A DNA stretch of 64,000 bases from Butyricimonas virosa (GTDB lineage: Bacteria; Bacteroidota; Bacteroidia; Bacteroidales; Marinifilaceae). Made by a program: the position numbers and the translations under genes. Position 1 is the stretch's first letter. Every line of letters starts with the position of its first letter. The notes below the pieces were generated by a model. The model was given only the letters and a program-made list of their open reading frames with translations. It ran no database searches and was not told the DNA's origin. The stretch is from contig NZ_CP102269.1 of the NCBI RefSeq assembly GCF_025148635.1, positions 2,418,001-2,482,000 of the forward strand, in the 5' to 3' direction. Below, piece after piece: positions 15,367 through 23,484 of this stretch.

Positions 15367-17658
15367 TTAGTATCTGAATCTTGATGTATCTATTCCTTTT
15401 ATCTCCTTTTTCTTATATCCGCCAAAACAATAACTGAAATGCAAAGTAAATGAACGTGAATAAAATCCGCTGTTCATATCCAAGTGTTGCCCCTTAAAGC
15501 GGACTTTTGTTGCAGGCATTCCTGTATCAAATATGTCATTGCAACGGGCTGATAAACTCAATTTGTCATTTGCAAAATTCCATTTTAATCCGGCAGTGAG
15601 ATTAAAAATAGATTCTATATCAAATGTCCCTTGTATGACAGGAGTCTGTACATTCCCTATCAACTCGAAAGATAAATTCTTGTTTACTTTAAACGTGTTA
15701 TCCAATGTGCCGCTAAATACCCATTTCCTCCGATTGAAAGGAATGTCGAAAAAATCATCACAGCGTTGGTGCATTTGCATTCCGACTAAGGAGAATCGGG
15801 AATCCAGCCAGTTTCCTGCTTTAAAGGGTACTATGATATTTGCTCCCCATAGCTGCATATAGTTCCAGTTTGTATTTTTATAGATCAGTGCCAGCCTGTC
15901 GGTAGATTGATAGGCGGCTTGTGTGAAATAATCCGATGTATGCGTGAAAAACAGACTGAAAATATACTTCTTCATGAAGATATAACTTCCATTCAGATTA
16001 TAATTCGTCATCGGCTTCAAATTCGGTGTACCCCACAATTCTGTATATCCATTAAGATAACTGACGGAAGACTGCATATCCCAATAACTTGGATAGGTTT
16101 TATCCGTAGATAATGACAATTGAAACAGATGTTCCGGTGTTTTAAAATAGGTCAATGATGCTTGTGGAAAGACTGCCCATTTATGATAATTGCCAATCGT
16201 ATAATACTCTCCTGTAGCAGAAACGGATAAAGATGTACCTGTTGCATAGTTTTTGCTCAACGACACATAAAAACTGGCAGTTTGTTCTCTCAGATTGGAA
16301 TATGTATTTTGTGTTTGAATGTCACCTGTCACTTTATCGTAGGTTTGGAAATCAAGATCTTTGGCAAATCGATAGGAAACTCCATAACCCAAATTCCATC
16401 CTTTGGATAAAGAGTGTTTCCCGTCTACATAAATAGAATAGCGGTCTATCTTTTGTCCGCCAACCATAGAGAAACTACTCTGATTTCCATTTTGATAATC
16501 AGTATGTAAACATTGATTATTATTGGAAGTATAATAGGTATAGTCACCTCCTATTTCAAGACCGAATCCTGAATGATATTGCAATGTGACATTGTGCATT
16601 TGATTGTCAATATATTTATCAACATTACCGGTTTGGTAATTGCCTGATGTCCGGCTGTTATTATATTGGTCAGGGGTATAACTACCTGTGTAGGCAATAT
16701 TGATATTGTTTTTATCGTTGAAATTATATTCAAAAGCGGCTCTAAGGTCATGCTTCCAATACTTGCTGCGCAACTGTTCATTTTGTGTGATAGAATGGAG
16801 TTCTTCTTTTAGCGTATGCTTGGAATCAAGGTCTATGTACTCCATTTTTTTTACGTTATTTACTCCATACATTACATCAAAAGCCATTTTAGGAGTTGAC
16901 AACCGAAAGTTCCCGTTCATTCCCCCGTCATTGAAGTATTGGTTTTTATAGTCAGCACTTATCTCACCCTGAAAAGAGTAGTCGTTTGAACGCTTTAAAA
17001 CAACATTAATAGCCGCGCCCCGTACATGATATTCAGGAGGCGCACTGTACATCACTTCCACTTTTTCCACACGATTAACCGGAGTATTGCGCAAAATCGT
17101 TTCAAGTTGTCCGGCATCCATTGTTGTTGGTTTGCCATTTAGAATAATCGTCAGTTTCCCGGCTCCTGCCAAAGTCAGTATTCCTCTCTCTTCTTGTACT
17201 CCCGGTATCTTTGTCAATGCTTCATAAGCATTGTTTACAAGTTGATTTTGGGTAAGGACAGCAAGATTATACCCTAAAAGTCCATTCTTCACTTTAACAA
17301 AAGGACGTTCTGCCTTTATAATAATTTCATCCAAAGCATAGTCTTTAGGTTGAAGTTGAATAGTTCCGACATCATTTCCCTTACCTGCCATTTGTTTGGT
17401 TTCATATAAAATGTGTTGTATTATCAAACGGTATTCTTCCTGTTGGCTATTAAAAACGAATATACCGTCAGTATTAGAGATGGATGCGGCTATATAGGTC
17501 GAATCCATCGCTTGCAGAATAATAGTCGCTCCGTCTATCGGTAGTTGTTCGGCATCTATTATTTTACCGCTAATCATTTGCCCATAAACAGTCGTTTGGG
17601 AGCAAACGAACGATAGGAAGAAAAATGTAAGTACTTTAATTTTGCGTAACTGCATCAT
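15367..17658 (-). CDS. TonB-dependent-type outer membrane beta-barrel protein (cargo)
   Basis: 763 residues: a signal peptide ending near VYGQ, a carboxypeptidase-regulatory-like beta domain (about 28-110), a plug domain (about 125-230, with YEALTKIPGVQEER, ILNGKP and EVMYSAPPEY) and a C-terminal barrel of the OMP_b-brl_3 type ending in an aromatic-rich HFSYCFGGY strand. It lacks the STN domain and the SusC-type plug signature, so it is not a SusC. Probably a receptor for a small ligand or metallophore, with the lipoprotein 28 bases upstream as its surface partner. The ligand is unknown. It occupies the operon position that tetQ holds in CTnDOT. Confidence 0.85.
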   Translation of the reverse strand: MMQLRKIKVLTFFFLSFVCSQTTVYGQMISGKIIDAEQLPIDGATIILQAMDSTYIAASISNTDGIFVFNSQQEEYRLIIQHILYETKQMAGKGNDVGTIQLQPKDYALDEIIIKAERPFVKVKNGLLGYNLAVLTQNQLVNNAYEALTKIPGVQEERGILTLAGAGKLTIILNGKPTTMDAGQLETILRNTPVNRVEKVEVMYSAPPEYHVRGAAINVVLKRSNDYSFQGEISADYKNQYFNDGGMNGNFRLSTPKMAFDVMYGVNNVKKMEYIDLDSKHTLKEELHSITQNEQLRSKYWKHDLRAAFEYNFNDKNNINIAYTGSYTPDQYNNSRTSGNYQTGNVDKYIDNQMHNVTLQYHSGFGLEIGGDYTYYTSNNNQCLHTDYQNGNQSSFSMVGGQKIDRYSIYVDGKHSLSKGWNLGYGVSYRFAKDLDFQTYDKVTGDIQTQNTYSNLREQTASFYVSLSKNYATGTSLSVSATGEYYTIGNYHKWAVFPQASLTYFKTPEHLFQLSLSTDKTYPSYWDMQSSVSYLNGYTELWGTPNLKPMTNYNLNGSYIFMKKYIFSLFFTHTSDYFTQAAYQSTDRLALIYKNTNWNYMQLWGANIIVPFKAGNWLDSRFSLVGMQMHQRCDDFFDIPFNRRKWVFSGTLDNTFKVNKNLSFELIGNVQTPVIQGTFDIESIFNLTAGLKWNFANDKLSLSARCNDIFDTGMPATKVRFKGQHLDMNSGFYSRSFTLHFSYCFGGYKKKEIKGIDTSRFRY

Positions 17659-17686
17659 ACGAATTCAGTTGATTACAAGAAATCTA

Positions 17687-18535
17687 TCAATCCAATATGT
17701 ATTTCGGAATGGATACAAAGCTTATTATTCCTCTTATTCGATAGTCTGTATCAGGAACGGTCAATATCATAGTCATATCTATGGGAGCAGGTGATTTGGT
17801 CAAAGCATTGTTTATAAGCCTTTCCCAATCGACGCCTAAGTAGGCTTGAATGACTTGTAGCACGTACGAAGAACTGGCTTCTTCGCCATACAGTTCTATT
17901 TGGAAATCATAGAACTTCGACGCAGTAGTTCCAGCATCAGCGGGATTGTGTTTGTATAAGCGTAAGTTGGGAATAGCGTATTTAGTGGGTGCCGCACCTG
18001 TGTCGGCATTCTGCGTGATGAAGAACTCGTAACCGCTGTCTTTTAGTATAGGCTTGTTATATATGTTATCTTGGTCGAACAGATAGTAGTCCTGAGCTTG
18101 ATTGTTCACTAAAAAGAGTGTGGTGCCTGCCGGCAATATCGGGTAGTTGCTGTCATTGATAACGTATGCAAGGTAGCAATCTGTTACTTTCACTTCAATA
18201 GTTTCTTTATCTCCTGTCACATTGTCTATAATGGACAGCATGGTACTTCCTTTCTGTTTTCCGAACAAAGAGACAACACCTCCCGGCTTGTCTGCATATA
18301 ACTTGCCATTATAAGTGGCTTGCAAAATATTTTCATCTTCTATCGCCAAACTAATATCCCCACTACCATTTGTTATGTAGATGCTGTTAGTTTCTTGTCC
18401 TAATCTTACCTCATAGTAAGTATCTCCAAGACAGAACGGAGTAATCGCTTCATTTTCGTTATTATCATCACTGCAACTTGTCAGTGACCATATGCTTAGC
18501 AGCAATGCTATATGCCAGAATTTAAGTTGGTTCAT
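17687..18535 (-). CDS. surface lipoprotein with Ig-like region (cargo)
   Basis: An open frame reaches 18598, but the start at 18535 gives a proper lipoprotein signal (MNQLKFWHIALLL then LTSC, lipid Cys near 20) and lies just after the -7 box, so 282 residues is preferred. The N-terminal half shows a bacterial Ig-like pattern (YEVRLGQE, GGVVSLFGKQKGSTMLSI, then an EVKV strand). The C-terminal half is not recognised. It is the first gene of the run that continues through the barrel gene, the repeat lipoprotein, rteA and rteB. Probably displayed on the cell surface as a capture partner of the barrel protein. Confidence 0.75.
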   Translation of the reverse strand: MNQLKFWHIALLLSIWSLTSCSDDNNENEAITPFCLGDTYYEVRLGQETNSIYITNGSGDISLAIEDENILQATYNGKLYADKPGGVVSLFGKQKGSTMLSIIDNVTGDKETIEVKVTDCYLAYVINDSNYPILPAGTTLFLVNNQAQDYYLFDQDNIYNKPILKDSGYEFFITQNADTGAAPTKYAIPNLRLYKHNPADAGTTASKFYDFQIELYGEEASSSYVLQVIQAYLGVDWERLINNALTKSPAPIDMTMILTVPDTDYRIRGIISFVSIPKYILD

Positions 18536-18564
18536 ATTACTTTTTTTGGTTGTTATAATCAGTG

Positions 18565-18599
18565 CAAAGTTACGGGCATTAAACGAAACAACTCTCAAA
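18565..18599 (-). promoter_or_regulatory. promoter of the cargo-rteAB operon
   Basis: On the minus strand TTTG (18599-18596) and TAACTTTG (18572-18565) are 27 bases apart start to start, a good -33/-7 pair, 30 bases before the ATG at 18535. The -33 element lies next to the right arm of an inverted repeat. Confidence 0.65.
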
Positions 18600-18614
18600 C
18601 TAAGTTGAGAGTTG
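18589..18614. promoter_or_regulatory. perfect 10-bp inverted repeat over the -33 region
   Basis: CAACTCTCAA and TTGAGAGTTG are separated by 6 bases. It lies 27 bases beyond the stop of the Crp-family gene and touches the -33 element of the next operon. It could be the operator of that regulator, or the terminator of its gene (in the minus direction it is followed by TTTCGTTT). Both readings are possible. Confidence 0.5.
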
Positions 18615-18640
18615 CACAGAAGGGTATTTTTTCGGAGATG

Positions 18641-19210
18641 CTATTTCTCTCCAAAAGTAATCTCCTTGCGAATACGGCTAAGATATGTTGGCGTTATTTG
18701 CAGATAAGATGCCAATTCTTTAAGTGTGATGTTTTGCAGTATATCAGGGCAACACCTTAATAAATGGATATAATGTTCCTTTGCAGACAGACGATACATA
18801 TTCAGAAAACTATCGTATGCCTGAATGAAAAATCCGTCCGATATAGCACTATGCAGCTTAGGTTCTTTCTCGAATAGTTCATCCACAATGTTTCGGTTAC
18901 ATACATAAACTTCAGAATCCTTTGCCGCTATAATATCTGCTGCAACAGGAGTATTCATCACCAGACTTGAATAATCACCTATCGGAGTATCACAAAATGA
19001 AAATCCGGTAATATGAATATTACCCTCTGAGTCTATCACAGAATACTTGAAATATCCGTGTTTAATGAATCCCCATACACATTTTGTGGTTTCTCCACGA
19101 TGAAGAAAATATTCACCTTTTTTGTATGAGCGTAACTTACCCTCTTTGGTGCATAGTTCGCGCCAAAAGTTCAAATCAATTTTATCTATATAGAGATTGA
19201 ATTTATCCAT
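18641..19210 (-). CDS. Crp/Fnr family transcription regulator (cargo)
   Basis: 189 residues. An N-terminal cyclic-nucleotide-binding-type beta barrel (about 20-115, with KKGEYFLHRGE and GFIKHGYFKYS) and a C-terminal helix-turn-helix (about 155-185, with LKELASYLQITPTYLSRIRKE). It lacks an Fnr-type cysteine cluster. It is encoded just upstream of, and on the same strand as, the lipoprotein-barrel-rteAB operon, so it is a natural candidate regulator of it. Its own -7 box is TACCTTTG at 19237-19244 (minus), 27 bases before the ATG. Such regulators usually control nearby transport or stress genes in Bacteroidetes. Confidence 0.85.
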   Translation of the reverse strand: MDKFNLYIDKIDLNFWRELCTKEGKLRSYKKGEYFLHRGETTKCVWGFIKHGYFKYSVIDSEGNIHITGFSFCDTPIGDYSSLVMNTPVAADIIAAKDSEVYVCNRNIVDELFEKEPKLHSAISDGFFIQAYDSFLNMYRLSAKEHYIHLLRCCPDILQNITLKELASYLQITPTYLSRIRKEITFGEK

Positions 19211-19236
19211 ATAATAGTCTGTATGACATCTATTTG

Positions 19237-19244
19237 CAAAGGTA
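19237..19244 (-). promoter_or_regulatory. -7 box TACCTTTG of the Crp-family gene
   Basis: An exact TAnnTTTG match on the minus strand, 27 bases upstream of the ATG at 19210. No clear -33 TTTG at the usual distance. Confidence 0.55.
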
Positions 19245-19284
19245 GTGATTTTATTTCAAACTATCTATAACATAACATGTAAAT

Positions 19285-19321
19285 GAAGCCATTCAGACTA
19301 CAATTCACTCTAAATGGCTTC
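19285..19321. terminator. hairpin outside the IS21 left end
   Basis: GAAGCCATT (19285-19293) pairs perfectly with AATGGCTTC (19313-19321). It lies between the Crp-family promoter and the IS21 left end and could block read-through from the transposase genes. Confidence 0.4.
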
Positions 19322-19510
19322 TTGGGACTATTAAAATTTTACATTTTCATTCCTATCTGGAAAATCCACTCAAAGTAGTCCCCTTAATTCACAGTAATTT
19401 GACCCCTGTTAAATTTTCCCATTCTCCCTTCTGTTTATTCTTGTTTTCTTCGTATTCTTCCTGTCCGTTATGCCGGGTTCTACATTAAATTTCGTTTACA
19501 AATATAACGA

Positions 19511-20248
19511 TTATTTTTTACTTTTACATTTCCGCAGCGACTCCCCGAAGAGTTCAATGCGTATGGCCTGATGCACAATTCTGTCCAGAACGGCATCGGC
19601 AATCGTCTTTTCTCCAATAACGTCATACCAGTCTTTTACCGGTACCTGTGATGTTATGATGGTAGATTTTTTACCATGCCTGTCCTCTATGATATCCATC
19701 AGATTCATCCGCCCCTGGGAATCGAAAGGTTGTATACCAAAATCATCCAGTATAAGCATATCCAACCTTTCGATTTTCTTGAGTTCTTGCAGGATTGTAC
19801 CTTTTGCCTTGGCAACCTTAAGCATCCCCATAAGTCTGGATGTATTGGCATATAACACTTTATATCCTTTTTGGCAAGCCTGGAAGCCAAAAGCTGTTGC
19901 CAGATAACTTTTACCTGTTCCGGCGCTTCCGGTAATAAACAGGTCTTTGCGCTCTCTGACAAAAGTCAGGTCGGCCAAACGCAGGGTAAGGTTCTTGTCC
20001 AGCCCCCTTTCCACCGAGAAGTCTATTTCTTCAATGGTGGCCTTGTATCTGAAGGAGGCCTGACGGATAGCCCTCTCTACCGCACGGTTTCTGCGGTCAT
20101 CCCATTCACTTGAAACCAGCCATGAGACGAACTGGTCGGTAGTCATACTCTCTGTCCGATGTGTTTCCAAACTTGTTTTAAAGGCATAATACATACCTTT
20201 AAGGTTCATTCCTAACATCTTTTCCAATGTATCCTGATTCATTTCCAT
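19511..20248 (-). CDS. istB: IS21-family helper ATPase IstB
   Basis: AAA+ ATPase of the DnaC/IstB group that assists IstA in target selection. The frame opens at 20425, but the upstream part overlaps istA; the ATG at 20248, 16 bases after the istA stop, gives MEMNQDTLEKMLGMNLKGM and 245 residues, the usual size. Seen: Walker A TGSAGTGKSYLA, Walker B MLILDDFGIQPF and sensor-type ITSQVPVKDWYD. Appears intact. Confidence 0.92.
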   Translation of the reverse strand: MEMNQDTLEKMLGMNLKGMYYAFKTSLETHRTESMTTDQFVSWLVSSEWDDRRNRAVERAIRQASFRYKATIEEIDFSVERGLDKNLTLRLADLTFVRERKDLFITGSAGTGKSYLATAFGFQACQKGYKVLYANTSRLMGMLKVAKAKGTILQELKKIERLDMLILDDFGIQPFDSQGRMNLMDIIEDRHGKKSTIITSQVPVKDWYDVIGEKTIADAVLDRIVHQAIRIELFGESLRKCKSKK

Positions 20249-20264
20249 ATTGCATCTGGTTGGT

Positions 20265-21821
20265 TTATTGATAATATTCTTTTCCTCTGATATTCTCATG
20301 GGAAGGCATCTCCGTTTCTTGCCCGGCACTGTCTTCCAACGGGAACTCATCCTGCCGGTTGTTAAGGATGCGCTCAATGATGGGGTAATTGTACAGACCG
20401 TAACTTGTAGCCCAACGACAGGCATTGGTCAGTCGGGTGTTGCCGACCCTGCGTGCGAAGCTAAGAATGCCCTGGCACGATTTATAGGCTTGCTCCGGAT
20501 GTTTTTTCTCTTCCATCACCCGACGGATATATGCCTCCACGTCCGGATGGATAGCTGCCGCCTCATGTATAAATTTGTCCGGGTTCCATTCCGTGATATA
20601 GCGATGGTGTGAAGCCAGATGCTCTTCCAGGGTCGTGTACCGGCAACGGGCCCTGTTGCGGGTATGGGTGGCAATCAGCTCGTAGCCGTAATAGATGCAT
20701 ACCTGGCGTGAGGTATATGACAGGATGACTTTCTTGCCTATATAGCGGCAAGGCACGCTGTAGTAATGGGCATCTTCCCCCAGGCGGACATGGCCGTTTT
20801 TCATCACGGTAGCCCTGTAACGATGCCTGAGTTCAAAGCGGATGGGATTTAGTTTGCGCAGGGAATCACGTTCTATCTCCTCGAACTGTTCCCGCCGACT
20901 GTATTTGCGGCCTGTGAGCGGAGTGTTGTTATGGAGTTCCAATGCCACGCGGATAGCCGCGTTCAGTGAATCCAGGTCATAAAACTCGCGTTCCTGTATC
21001 TTGGGATAGATACTGCGGTAAATCAGTTTAACGGCACCTTCCACCAGCGCCTTGTCACGTGGCTTGTAAGCCCTGGCGGGGATTACGGTACAGCCGTAAT
21101 GTTCGGCAAAAGCGGCAAAGTCTTCATTCAGGATAGCCTCGTATTTACTGCTCTTGGTAACGGCAGACTTGAGATTATCCGGGATGATGGCGGAGGGAAC
21201 TCCCTGGTAGTATAACAGGGCGTTTTCCGAAGCACGGATCAAGTCCTCTTTTTTCTGGCTCATGACAGCTTCCACATAGGTTAACTGGCTGCAAGGAAGA
21301 ATCGCGACAAAAACCTCCACAGGAATGATTTCTCCCGTATCAAGGTCGATGATGGAAAGTTTGTCGCCGGCGAAGTCTATGAACATTTTATCACCGGCTT
21401 TATGCTCAAGATGCATGATGGGACGGCTGCAGGCTATATATTGCTGAATCAGAATATAGAAGCGGGTGCGTCCGTAGCCATCCGGATGGGAAGAAAGGTA
21501 CTCGCGATGCAATGCCTCGCGGGTAACACCTTTCTTCTTAAGCCGCTTGCAATACTCGGGTAACAACGACTTTAGTTCTCCCAGCCGTTCACTTTCCGTC
21601 TTTACTCTGCTCTTTTCGTGGAATAACTTTGAGAGTTCCTGGTCCGGCAGGGACAACATCTGCTCATAATCCAAACCGCTACGTTGAAATACTTGTAAGT
21701 ATTTCTTGACCGTGTTGCGAGAGACGCTTAACATACTGCTGATACTTTTGGTCCCATGACCCTGGGAGTAACAGCGTAACACTTGACGAATCTTTTCCAT
21801 TCCTAATTGTTTATTGGGCAT
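20265..21821 (-). CDS. istA: IS21-family transposase IstA
   Basis: 518-residue DDE transposase. An N-terminal helix-turn-helix (MEKIRQVLRCYSQGHGTKSISSMLS region, about 8-40), then the RNase H-like core with the first Asp in KMFIDFAGD, the second in SAIIPDNLK and the Glu in KDKALVEGAVKL-like context (RDKALVEGAV). A C-terminal beta-barrel region follows. Full length without stop or frameshift, so the insertion may still be active. Confidence 0.93.
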   Translation of the reverse strand: MPNKQLGMEKIRQVLRCYSQGHGTKSISSMLSVSRNTVKKYLQVFQRSGLDYEQMLSLPDQELSKLFHEKSRVKTESERLGELKSLLPEYCKRLKKKGVTREALHREYLSSHPDGYGRTRFYILIQQYIACSRPIMHLEHKAGDKMFIDFAGDKLSIIDLDTGEIIPVEVFVAILPCSQLTYVEAVMSQKKEDLIRASENALLYYQGVPSAIIPDNLKSAVTKSSKYEAILNEDFAAFAEHYGCTVIPARAYKPRDKALVEGAVKLIYRSIYPKIQEREFYDLDSLNAAIRVALELHNNTPLTGRKYSRREQFEEIERDSLRKLNPIRFELRHRYRATVMKNGHVRLGEDAHYYSVPCRYIGKKVILSYTSRQVCIYYGYELIATHTRNRARCRYTTLEEHLASHHRYITEWNPDKFIHEAAAIHPDVEAYIRRVMEEKKHPEQAYKSCQGILSFARRVGNTRLTNACRWATSYGLYNYPIIERILNNRQDEFPLEDSAGQETEMPSHENIRGKEYYQ

Positions 21822-21897
21822 AAATGACTTTTATTTGTTTTTAACAAACAAAATAGAATTATAGACCGGATAAACAAAAATCAAACTCACTTTTGGG

Positions 21898-21964
21898 GGA
21901 TCATTTTAAAGTGAATTTAAGGGATCACTTTCGAGTGAATTTAGGGGATCACTTTAAAGTGGAC
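21898..21964. repeat. three direct repeats inside the IS21 right end
   Basis: Copies begin at 21898, 21921 and 21945, each starting GGGATCA and continuing CTTTAAAGTG or close to it. They are spaced 23-24 bases apart, in phase with the helix. Transposase-binding sites are the likely role. Confidence 0.7.
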
Positions 21965-22034
21965 GGAAGGGGGCAAATATGAGTGAATTTTCCAGTAGAG
22001 GCAGATTAGACAGAAAACTTCAAAAGAGAAATCC

Positions 22035-22282
22035 GTGAAAACAGGAAGCTCCCAACAAAAAAAGAACGTAGCCGGCAACGTGAAACCGGGCAAACCACCT
22101 GTAAGGAAGTATGGTTTTATCTGTCTGGCCAGACGCGTCGGGGCGGGCAGATAAAATCATTCTTCCCAGTTTGCCTGCTGTGGGTGACGGCTTGTTCCAT
22201 TTATGGACAAGCGGTCATACACGGCTTTCCGCTTCCGGCTCAAAGGAACAGCGAAAAAGAAAAATCATCTGAAAAACCGTAA
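22035..22282 (+). pseudogene. possible small element gene interrupted by a frameshift
   Basis: A GTG-initiated frame at 22035 runs 39 codons (VKTGSSQQKKNVAGNVKPGK, then RKYGFICLARR) to a stop at 22152. A second frame, from about 22151 to 22282, reads on with IKSFFPVCLLWVTACSIYG and ends in a charged tail. Together they look like one basic protein of about 80 residues broken in a G-rich run near 22140. I do not recognise it. It lies in the right end of the element, past the IS21. Confidence 0.35.
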
Positions 22283-22297
22283 AAGCTCCTCTTTGGC

Positions 22298-22431
22298 ATA
22301 AGCATAAAAGAAATGGGCCTTGCCTCATCAGTCTAAACTGTTGTTTAGGCGTGAGGCAAAGCCCTTTTCTCCGCTTATGCGATAGTCGGCACACGTTCGT
22401 TCAAAATCCTTTTGTACGATGGTGTGCCGAC
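22298..22431. other. hairpin cluster near the element's right end
   Basis: No gene is visible. Nested inverted repeats are: GCATAAGC/GCTTATGC as outer arms, GGGC-TTGCCTCA/TGAGGCAA-GCCC as a long middle stem, and CTAAAC/GTTTAG near the tip. Next to it is a perfect 10-bp pair GTCGGCACAC (22385-22394) / GTGTGCCGAC (22422-22431). It could be a transfer-origin-like or end-processing structure, or an RNA with terminator. The density of structure is unusual for this window. Confidence 0.5.
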
Positions 22432-22664
22432 GAATAAAGCCGCTTTTACGGAAAAACTTGTATGAGATAGAAAAAATCAGGGAGATTCATATCAAAATCT
22501 CCCGTTTTATTGTTACTTTTGCATACGAAGAGTTCTTTGAAGGTTACGCAATGCGCAGAAGAATAATGCAGCAGATAACTAACTAAATCGTAACCTATTA
22601 CTATCATGAGCGATTAACATACGTTCATTTCCAATAAAATACACTCTTTTCGTAACTTCTGTCT
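22432..22664. other. right end of the element, non-coding, with outward-facing promoter-like signals
   Basis: A terminator-like hairpin GGGAGATT/AATCTCCC (22480-22503, then GTTTTATTG) is followed by TACTTTTG (22514-22521), an exact -7 box reading toward the element edge. No reading frame follows before rsmE, which is on the opposite strand. Transcription from here would run antisense into the rsmE 3' end. Confidence 0.4.
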
Positions 22665-22674
22665 GCAAAAATAC
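22665..22674 (-). promoter_or_regulatory. right attachment core of the element
   Basis: Minus-strand GTATTTTTGC fits GTANNTTTGC, in the same orientation as the left core. It is 16 bases beyond the rsmE stop. By integration geometry this copy should be the original chromosomal target, formerly the -7 region of pcrA. Confidence 0.65.
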
Positions 22675-22690
22675 AAATAATATGGCAGAA

Positions 22691-23416
22691 CTACTTCATT
22701 TGGGATTTATGTTTTATTTCATTCATAAAATTGATACTATGGCAAGCAACAATTCCGGCAGTCTCCGTTCGCAGGCGGCTTTCTCCAAGGGTTACGGGTA
22801 TGAAGTTGTTTTCTAGGGCCAGTGTGATTTCATTTCCCGAAAAGTCTCCCTCCGGGCCGATGAGGATCGTGATGTCTTGGCCGGGTTGATAGATTTCTTG
22901 AAGTGATTTTTTATACCCCTCGTCACAATAAGCGATACATTGCAACGTGGATGGATTGTTTTTTACGAAACGGGAAAATTCTGTCAGGGGGTTGAGTTTC
23001 GGTAAATAGGCTTTCAAGGATTGTTTCATGGCGGAAATAATCACTTTCTCCAGTCTATCTTCCTTGATCACCTTGCGTTCCGAGTGATCGCAGAGTAGGG
23101 GAGTAATTTCGTCAATCCCGATCTCCGTGCATTTTTCCAGAAACCATTCGATTCGTTCAATATTTTTTGTCGGGGCAATGGCAATATGAATGTGGAAAGC
23201 CCGTTTCCCGTACTCCTCTGTTTTTTCCACACAGCGAACTTCACAGCGTTTCGGTTGTGCCTGGATAATCTCGCATCGGTAGAAACCGCCTTTCCCGTCG
23301 ATAAGGAAAATTTCGTTTCCTACCTCTAGGCGGAGTACTTTGATACAATGTTTGGATTCCTCTTCCGGGAGCGTGTACTCGTTTGTCGTGATGTCCGGCG
23401 TGTAAAACAGGTGCAT
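22691..23416 (-). CDS. rsmE: 16S rRNA (uracil-1498-N3)-methyltransferase RsmE
   Basis: Methylates U1498 of 16S rRNA using S-adenosylmethionine. The frame opens at 23443, but MHLFYTPDI at 23416 is the family-like start, giving 241 residues. N-terminal PUA-like domain (EESKHCIKVLRL), then the SPOUT knot with ILIGPEGDFSGNE and the LGESRLRTETAGI loop. The mobile element lies only 16 bases past the stop, so the coding region is untouched. Upstream is the EF-G2 gene on the same strand, separated by a strong terminator. Confidence 0.93.
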   Translation of the reverse strand: MHLFYTPDITTNEYTLPEEESKHCIKVLRLEVGNEIFLIDGKGGFYRCEIIQAQPKRCEVRCVEKTEEYGKRAFHIHIAIAPTKNIERIEWFLEKCTEIGIDEITPLLCDHSERKVIKEDRLEKVIISAMKQSLKAYLPKLNPLTEFSRFVKNNPSTLQCIAYCDEGYKKSLQEIYQPGQDITILIGPEGDFSGNEITLALENNFIPVTLGESRLRTETAGIVACHSINFMNEIKHKSQMK

Positions 23417-23484
23417 AAATTGAGTGTTTTGATTTCGATGCAAAAATAAGAAAATGTCCTTGAATTGCGGTCGTTCTTTAAGAA

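Larger units (their letters stand above)
19358..21994 (-). mobile_element. IS21-family insertion sequence (about 2.6 kb)
   Basis: Contains istA and istB in the usual order on the minus strand. The ends are inverted: TGGAAAATCCACTC at 19358 and, at the other end, GAGTGAATTTTCCA finishing at 21994 (13 of 14 match). Three near-identical copies of a GGGATCACTTTAAAGTGAA unit lie at 21898-21964, inside the right end, as expected for transposase-binding sites in this family. I see no target duplication (flanks CTATC and GTAGA differ), so one end may have been rearranged. The insertion separates the Crp-family gene from the element's right end. Confidence 0.85.
9863..22674. mobile_element. degenerate CTnDOT-family integrative element (about 12.8 kb)
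   Basis: The element is bounded by two like-oriented cores, GCAAAGTTAC (9863-9872) and GCAAAAATAC (22665-22674). Both fit the GTANNTTTGC integration core known for CTnDOT-type elements. Inside are an IntDOT-like tyrosine recombinase, rteB and rteA, a cargo cassette, a Crp-family gene and an IS21 insertion. There are no tetQ, rteC, excision, mobilisation or transfer genes, and the integrase has lost its C-terminus, so autonomous movement is unlikely. Chromosomal rsmE and pcrA flank it. Codon use is more GC-rich in int and rteAB than in the cargo, suggesting mixed origins. Confidence 0.8.

Noticed and set aside
19350..22002. Target-site duplication around the IS21 insertion
   Set aside because: The flanks CTATC and GTAGA do not match at any sensible offset.
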